From contig JABYQR010000712.1 in NCBI GenBank assembly GCA_022592445.1, positions 1-10,952 of the forward strand: 10,952 nucleotides of DNA, in the 5' to 3' direction. Shown one piece after another: positions 6,882 to 10,952 of the stretch. The DNA comes from Cytidiella melzeri. Lineage: Eukaryota > Basidiomycota > Agaricomycetes > Polyporales > Irpicaceae. Position 1 is the first letter of the stretch, and each line of letters opens with the position of its first letter. Under the pieces are notes generated by a model. It was given only the letters and a program-made list of their open reading frames with translations, had not been told where the DNA came from and searched no databases. The position numbers were made by a program, and so were the translations under genes.

Positions 6882-8331
6882 GGAGAAGTCTGTCCGTGAC
6901 ACTTCAAAGATGAAGTGTTACAACTGCGCCAAGACAGGCCACACGACGCCTACCTGCCCTTCGCCCTGGACAGAGAAGTCTAAGGAGGCAATGAAGAGGA
7001 AGGGTATTACCCGAAAGTCCGTCGCTGCTGGTGCCAAGGGCAAAGCTGCCACTGCCGCCGCTGTCGTCACTACTCCCACCGTCGCTGGTCCGTCGACCTC
7101 TACTCCTCGTTGCAACCAGAGCGCGTGGGTGTCGGCTCTCTCTGAGTCCGACGTCACTATGCACGTAAGTACTTCGCTTACTACTACTACTTTCCCTACT
7201 CTACTTCCGCTGTATGCGACTTTGTCAACAGACGAGTCGATACATATTCTTGATACTGGCGTGACTATACACTGTACGCCGTATCGAGACTTACTTTTCA
7301 ATGTCCACTCCGTACCAACTATCGTACTGACTGTTGCCAACTCAGAACAACTAGTTTTGAAACTCGCTGGTGACATGGTACTCGAGGTGGAACAGGAAAG
7401 TGGTAAGCTTACTGAACTCTTGCTGAAGAACGTCTACTTCAACTCAACACTACCTTTTACTTTAATCAGTGTTGGAAAATTGGACTCTAATTATCGGTTT
7501 ACGCTCTATCATGGACTCTGTACTATATACAATTCAAACTCGACTTGTGTGGCTGTTGTTAGAAAATTAAATGATTTATACACGCTATCATCAACTCAAG
7601 TGACTTCTTTAGCAAGCGTGCATAGAACTGGCATTACTTTACTTGAACTTCATAAAAAACTCGGTCATCTCAGTTACTTCATGATCAAGAAACTGCTTCA
7701 AACTTCGTCAATCATTACTGATCATATAACTGACCATACTGAAACTCCGTGCGGGGATTGTTTACTTAACAATATCCATCGCAATACCGTACCTAAACTT
7801 TGTTCTTCATCGTTAGCTGAAGCTTTCGGAGATCACTTTCATATTGACATCTTTGGGCCTCTACCCACAGCGTCGATTACTGGTAAACATAAATACTGGT
7901 TGACTATCGTCGACGATGCTACTAGATGGTTGGTACTTGCACCACTAGTTACTAAAGATGACGCCTATACTCAATGGGTCATTTTCTCTACTGAACTTTT
8001 GACGCAATATGGTATTCGTGTTAAGATACTTCAAGCCGATAACAACGGTGTCTTTACCAGTAAAGCTATGACTGCTTACTTGAAAACTCAAGGAATTATA
8101 CTATGTCTTACTGTACACAATACTCCTCAGAGAAATGGTGTTGCTGAGCGTGTACATCAAACTATTATGAACTTGATTCGAGTAAACCTGCATACTGCAT
8201 CTTTACCAAATCGACTATGGTGGTATGCTGCATTATACGCGATGTATGTGTACAATCGTTCTCCTCGTACTATACTTAACTACAAAACTCCTTACTTTAA
8301 GCAATATGGCACCGATGCTGACCTTGATTGA
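6682..8331 (+). CDS. pol: Ty1/copia Pol: zinc knuckle, protease, integrase (truncated)
   Basis: The open frame begins with GTG at 6682, but coding probably enters from Gag near 6830. Domains in order: zinc knuckle CX2CX4HX4C (6916-6957, CYNC..GH..TC); aspartic protease with LDTG (DTG at 7252-7260); GAG-pre-integrase HX4H (7651-7668) and CX2C (7750-7761); integrase core with Asp in HIDIFGP (7846), Asp in QADNNG (8038) and Glu in TPQRNGVAERV (8146). The last two are 36 codons apart, the expected DD35E spacing. The usual SDNGGEF is ADNNGVF. The frame stops at TGA 8329-8331, where the family has Arg before LRVFG; LQVFG follows in frame, so the TGA is probably a CGA-to-TGA mutation. Reverse transcriptase and RNase H are absent: the element breaks off about 20 bp later. 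Confidence 0.9.
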   Translation: MLSFAATSIVGDLLTHLTALGPRVRQPSSLAIGLLVVHLPRRQQSTNVECPAKATSSACAAAVPYSKEKSVRDTSKMKCYNCAKTGHTTPTCPSPWTEKSKEAMKRKGITRKSVAAGAKGKAATAAAVVTTPTVAGPSTSTPRCNQSAWVSALSESDVTMHVSTSLTTTTFPTLLPLYATLSTDESIHILDTGVTIHCTPYRDLLFNVHSVPTIVLTVANSEQLVLKLAGDMVLEVEQESGKLTELLLKNVYFNSTLPFTLISVGKLDSNYRFTLYHGLCTIYNSNSTCVAVVRKLNDLYTLSSTQVTSLASVHRTGITLLELHKKLGHLSYFMIKKLLQTSSIITDHITDHTETPCGDCLLNNIHRNTVPKLCSSSLAEAFGDHFHIDIFGPLPTASITGKHKYWLTIVDDATRWLVLAPLVTKDDAYTQWVIFSTELLTQYGIRVKILQADNNGVFTSKAMTAYLKTQGIILCLTVHNTPQRNGVAERVHQTIMNLIRVNLHTASLPNRLWWYAALYAMYVYNRSPRTILNYKTPYFKQYGTDADLD

Positions 8332-8444
8332 CTTCAAGTCTTCGGTCTGACATGGATAGTCCAACAGAGACCGGATTTTTCCAATAATGTCACCAGTTTA
8401 CAGCCTTAGGCGCCTATCTAGAGCGCTTATTTTCCGGCTAGGAG
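8332..8444 (+). other. End of copia homology and unexplained 90 bp
   Basis: Up to about 8352 the copia frame continues (LQVFG after the TGA). From there to 8444 no frame resembles copia Pol and all frames hold stops. The segment may be a rearranged copia piece, filler at a deletion joint, or part of the following LTR if that LTR starts earlier, for example at TGTCACCAG near 8388. Confidence 0.45.
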
Positions 8445-8470
8445 TGTTACCGGACCTAACCCTAACCCGG

Positions 8471-8480
8471 GTCACGTGAC
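8471..8480. promoter_or_regulatory. GTCACGTGAC palindrome (E-box type) in U3
   Basis: A perfect 10 bp palindrome with a CACGTG core, the site bound by fungal bHLH factors such as Cbf1 and Pho4. It lies about 25 bp inside the LTR, next to CCTAACCCTAACCC. Binding here is inferred only. Confidence 0.4.
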
Positions 8481-8550
8481 ATCCTGCCTTATTTATCAAT
8501 AGTCCAGACCCAAACCCTAGACTCAATCTGGAGCGGTTCCAGATCAACCT

Positions 8551-8850
8551 AGGCTATTGTTCTATTGTTCAACTTCCATTGATAGGGATTCCCCAGGGAT
8601 TCCCCAGTGATTCCCCCAGTCCTTATTGTCCTATTGTCTTCCGTCTATTGTTAGGGATTCCCCCAGTTCCCATTGTTCTATTGTTCCTGATTCTATTGTT
8701 CTATTGTCTATTGTTCTAGTCCTATTGTTCTATGTACCCTGGTCCTTGACAGTTACTCAGGTCCTTTACAGTTACTCCGGTCCTTGACAGTTACCCGGGT
8801 TCCTTATTGTTCTATTGTTACTCCAGTCCCACAGTTACTCCAGTCCCTAG
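8551..8850. repeat. Repeat arrays in the LTR U3
   Basis: Seen: many copies of CTATTGTT or CTATTGTC; AGGGATTCCCC copies at about 8584-8606 with another near 8653; and a 19 bp unit GGTCCTTGACAGTTACTC. in three consecutive copies at 8741-8759, 8760-8778 and 8779-8797, with degenerate CAGTTACTCCAGTCC copies to about 8850. Short tandem arrays upstream of a TATA box are typical enhancer-like U3 content and vary between copies of a family. Confidence 0.85.
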
Positions 8851-8884
8851 TGTGGGAACTGGTGCACAGACCATCCAGACACAG

Positions 8885-8892
8885 TATATATA
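8885..8892 (+). promoter_or_regulatory. TATA box of the gypsy LTR
   Basis: TATATATA follows the repeat arrays. Transcription would start about 25-35 bp downstream, near 8915-8925, just before the candidate leader intron. No ATG lies between there and the intron. Confidence 0.6.
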
Positions 8893-8928
8893 GTACCCCT
8901 TACCCTCCCTGGTTCTGCATCTTGACCT

Positions 8929-9010
8929 CTTCGTCATTTGCACTGCCAGGTGAGTTACTCAATGTAACCTAGTATAAGCATGATATTAACTTCGTCATTT
9001 GCACTGCCAG
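8929..9010 (+). repeat. 21 bp direct repeat at both ends of a leader segment
   Basis: A 21 bp sequence beginning CTTCGTCATTTG and ending CACTGCCAG occurs identically at 8929-8949 and 8990-9010, separated by 40 bp. Each copy ends in CCAG: the first directly precedes GTGAGT (splice donor) and the second would end the intron (splice acceptor). Confidence 0.95.
8950..9010 (+). other. Candidate 61 bp spliceosomal intron in the gypsy leader
   Basis: Seen: CCAG|GTGAGT at the 5' end, ATTAAC (branch-like) at 8985-8990, and GCCAG at the 3' end, 20 bp after the branch. The 61 bp length is typical for fungal introns. It lies just downstream of the expected start site. The only two ATGs between that start and the Gag ATG (8963-8965 and 8980-8982) lie inside it, so splicing would leave an AUG-free leader. 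Splicing itself is inferred. Confidence 0.5.
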
Positions 9011-9151
9011 TATCCAGCCTCTGTGCCTGCTTGCCTGCTCATCATTGACTCTGACCTTGTTGTCGTCGTTGGAGATCCCTTTCCTTTTCCACCACCATCT
9101 ACTCCACCCTTGTTTAGGGTTTAGCAGTATAGCAGCAGTCGCTCCGCGACA

Positions 9152-9316
9152 TTAGGTCAAGATACCACACAGCTACCGGCACAACTGCCCTTAGCTTGGA
9201 TCAAGCCTTCCTGTCCCCCAGTTTTAAAAAGTTTATTCCCCCCTACGTTTGATAGTAAGCCATCGCCGTCCGTCTTGACGTGCTTGATCGCTAACTCGTT
9301 CACTTTCCGTGGTTGA
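9152..9316 (+). other. Gypsy leader between LTR and first open frame
   Basis: An internal leader with no ATG in any frame. The bases directly after the LTR (TTAGGTCAAGATACC) do not show the TGGT... start of a common tRNA primer binding site, so priming is unresolved, or the LTR end is misplaced. A TGA at 9314-9316 closes the frame that then opens. Confidence 0.45.
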
Positions 9317-10081
9317 TTCTTAGTGCCGAAAGAATCCCACTCCCATTTTACTGCTCGTCCAGATCCTTTGCACAAGGATCTGAACCAAGCACGTCGAGAA
9401 GTCCAGATCCATCGCGCCTTACCTCAGGCTGTGTTTGATCAACTCGACGCAGAGCACGCACGTGGCCAGAGTCACAAATACACGGATAAGGAACTCAAGG
9501 CTATTGCCTCCTACGTCGGTCGTCGTAAACCCAAGGGTTCTGCCCTCACACACAGATTCCCCACAGCAGAGGAGTTTGAGAAACTCCGCACAGAATCCAA
9601 AGAGTTCGCCGCCCGCACCGCACGCGAACGAGCACAGGCTCTAGCAAACCTTCCTAAGAAGCCCTCTCTAGCAGAACGCTTCACAGCCCGGCCCGCTACC
9701 AACCCTAGCGCAGCCCTCATAGCGGCTAAGCCGACCCTCATTGACTTCCGCAAGCATACTGTTGAAGACCTTCGTGGTATCTTCACTCCCAAGCTCACCG
9801 CTACCCTCCAACGTCTGTTGATTCTCCCCACCATCGACAAATACCACCAGCTTCATAAAGATACGAAGCGTCAGTTTGAGCAGGAGAAACAGAAGCTAGA
9901 GAAGCTTCTAGAGGAATTACCAACCCGAGCCCCTGTCATCACTCATCGTGAGTGGCAGCTGCTGGATTGGGGATTAAAGGCAATTGGGAAAATCAGTTTC
10001 ACGGGTTTAAGGAGAAACTACGAACAAGTGCTCAAAGCAGTAGACAAAGTCTGGGCAGACGAGTACTTCATCTCGTTTTAA
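9317..10081 (+). CDS. Met-less leader ORF of the gypsy element
   Basis: Seen: 254 sense codons open without a single Met or any ATG in other frames, ending at TAA 10079-10081. The protein is basic to mixed charge. It has an Arg/Ala-rich helical region (ARTARERAQALANLPKK), a likely coiled coil at about residues 179-199 from 9323 (KDTKRQFEQEKQKLEKLL) and a Trp/Lys-rich C-terminus. I do not recognise a family. The same frame continues after the TAA into Gag. Start candidates are non-AUG: GTG 9323, or CTG 9380 with a purine at -3. It may be a separate leader protein or the N-terminal extension of Gag with a copy-specific stop. Confidence 0.55.
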   Translation, partial: FLVPKESHSHFTARPDPLHKDLNQARREVQIHRALPQAVFDQLDAEHARGQSHKYTDKELKAIASYVGRRKPKGSALTHRFPTAEEFEKLRTESKEFAARTARERAQALANLPKKPSLAERFTARPATNPSAALIAAKPTLIDFRKHTVEDLRGIFTPKLTATLQRLLILPTIDKYHQLHKDTKRQFEQEKQKLEKLLEELPTRAPVITHREWQLLDWGLKAIGKISFTGLRRNYEQVLKAVDKVWADEYFISF

Positions 10082-10952
10082 GTAGAATACAGTGTGGCTT
10101 CCCAAAGTCCCAATAGCAGTATCTGGTCCAGAGATCACCTCCCCTGTGAACATTATCCGCACGCCTTCAACCACGAAACAGTCAGAGACGAGTGTTACGA
10201 TACTGAAGAAGGACATCAACTCTGCGAAGTACAGCCGTGTCCAAACCGTTACAACGGAATTACATATCCGGGTCGTTTTGCAAATCAGTACCGGCCCATT
10301 CATCATTGGCAAGAGGATCGCATCATTGAATCTCTTCCCCCCCTGCCGGAACCTGAAGAAGACTTCGATCGAACCTTCACGCAGGAACAGTACCAGATGG
10401 ACTCCACCAACGTGTCCCAACATGCTTCCAGGGCAGCTACCCCGGCCCCTGCACAAGAATCATCTCCACCTCCCACTGCAGAACAGCTTCTGCACGCACT
10501 ACTCCTCGGTCAGCAACAGCTGACACAAGCCATCACAGCGCTGGTTCAAAACCAGCAACCGGTCAACAACAGGTCACGGGAAAGGGTTGTAGAGAAACCC
10601 GCTAGTTTCAAGGGCAACGCAAGTAGTGACGTGCGTCGCTTTCTAGCTGCCTTCTCAATGTACGCACAGTTTAATGAGAAGCTGTCGCCGTACAATGCCC
10701 AAGGTGGTCAGACCCGGTTAGACCATCTCTGGATCTCGTCGGCCCTGTCATTTATGACCGAGGATGCAGCAGTTTGGGCTACACCCCACATGGATTTGAT
10801 TGCCAGCCATCAAATGGCATTCAATGGTGATTGGGACAATTTCAAGGCGGCGTTCAAAGCACGATTTGAACCAGTTGACGAAATGGTGGATGCTAAGGCC
10901 AAGCTCAAGGGAGCTGTGGCAAGGCAAAAAAGACGGTTCCTGAGTACACGGC
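10082..10952 (+). CDS. gag: Ty3/gypsy Gag, partial at right edge
   Basis: Capsid protein that assembles the particle and packages RNA. Start: ATG 10397 is the first ATG since 8982, but the same frame is open back to the TAA at 10079-10081 for 105 codons of protein-like sequence (GITYPGRFANQYRPIHHWQE...LPEPEEDFDRTF). From 10397 come a Pro/Ser/Gln-rich segment and a Gln-rich helix (LLHALLLGQQQLTQAITALV), then the gag domain: FKGNASSDVRRFLAAFSMYA, LDHLWISSALSFMTEDAAVW and DWDNFKAAFKARFEPVDE...AKLKGAV, a pattern usual for Agaricomycete gypsy Gag. At a run of six A (10926-10931) the frame departs from the expected KTVPEYTA; one more A would restore it, so this copy has a one-base deletion or sequence error. 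Confidence 0.8.

Larger units (their letters stand above)
8445..9151 (+). mobile_element. 5' LTR of a second Ty3/gypsy element (plus orientation)
   Basis: Seen: a start at TGTTACCGGACC, a repeat-rich U3, a TATA box at 8885-8892 and an end at CTCCGCGACA just before TTAGG. The ends are only weakly inverted (TGTTAC-CGGA against TGTCG-CGGA). A perfect hairpin GTCGC-TCC-GCGAC (9138-9150) abuts the 3' end. The Gag of a gypsy element follows on the same strand, supporting a 5' LTR. No second copy is in the window, so both boundaries are provisional, and no canonical tRNA primer site follows 9151. The candidate target duplication to the left is AGGAG (8440-8444). Confidence 0.55.

Noticed and set aside
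7165..7231. Intron-like GTAAGT...CAACAG segment of 67 bp in copia Pol
   Set aside because: Removing 67 bp would break the Pol frame, which is open and homologous on both sides; the zinc knuckle before it is already in the Pol frame.
8454..8467. Telomere-like CCTAACCCTAACCC
   Set aside because: Only two units, inside an LTR; not a telomere tract.
10092..10523. Second plus-strand ORF overlapping the start of Gag
   Set aside because: It starts at GTG and loses out to the frame that continues into the recognised gag domain; it ends without any known motif.

Overview
The window looks like fungal genomic DNA, most probably from a basidiomycete of the Agaricomycetes type. This is an inference from the retroelement families recognised here, not from a host gene. 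Almost everything recognisable is LTR retrotransposon, in three elements of different age and orientation. No bacterial signals, rRNA or tRNA genes, or CRISPR arrays were seen.

Layout. (1) 1-2375 is AT-rich and compositionally unlike the rest. It holds an 89-codon open, exon-like frame on the minus strand running off the left edge, a second minus-strand frame broken by one TGA, and three tandem copies of a ~141 bp unit; no known gene was identified. (2) 2376-4005 is the 3' end of a decayed Ty3/gypsy chromovirus on the minus strand: RT tail/RNase H, half an integrase core and a chromodomain, then stop, a run of ten G (polypurine tract) and a TG...CA LTR of ~636 bp. Two internal deletions, stops, a frameshift and a catalytic Glu-to-Lys change make it dead. 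(3) 4006-5290 has no recognised gene; a TATA box and a small Cys-rich ORF lie on the minus strand. (4) ~5400-8350 is the 5' half of a Ty1/copia element on the plus strand: leader, Gag, zinc knuckle, protease, GAG-pre-integrase and DDE integrase. Gag and Pol are in different frames, and the element ends before its reverse transcriptase. (5) 8445-10952 is the 5' part of a second Ty3/gypsy element on the plus strand: LTR with repeat-rich U3, TATA box, a probable short leader intron, a long leader ORF, and Gag running off the right edge.

The strongest unusual signal is in element 5. From 8983 to 10396 the plus strand contains no ATG in any frame (about 1.4 kb), yet one frame is open from 9317 to 10081. 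After a single TAA the same frame stays open into Gag, whose first ATG is at 10397. The only two ATGs between the probable transcription start and Gag lie inside the candidate 61 bp intron. Together this suggests a leader kept free of AUG so that ribosomes can scan to the Gag start, with a non-AUG-initiated leader protein or N-terminally extended Gag. This is an inference that family alignment and RNA or ribosome data could test.
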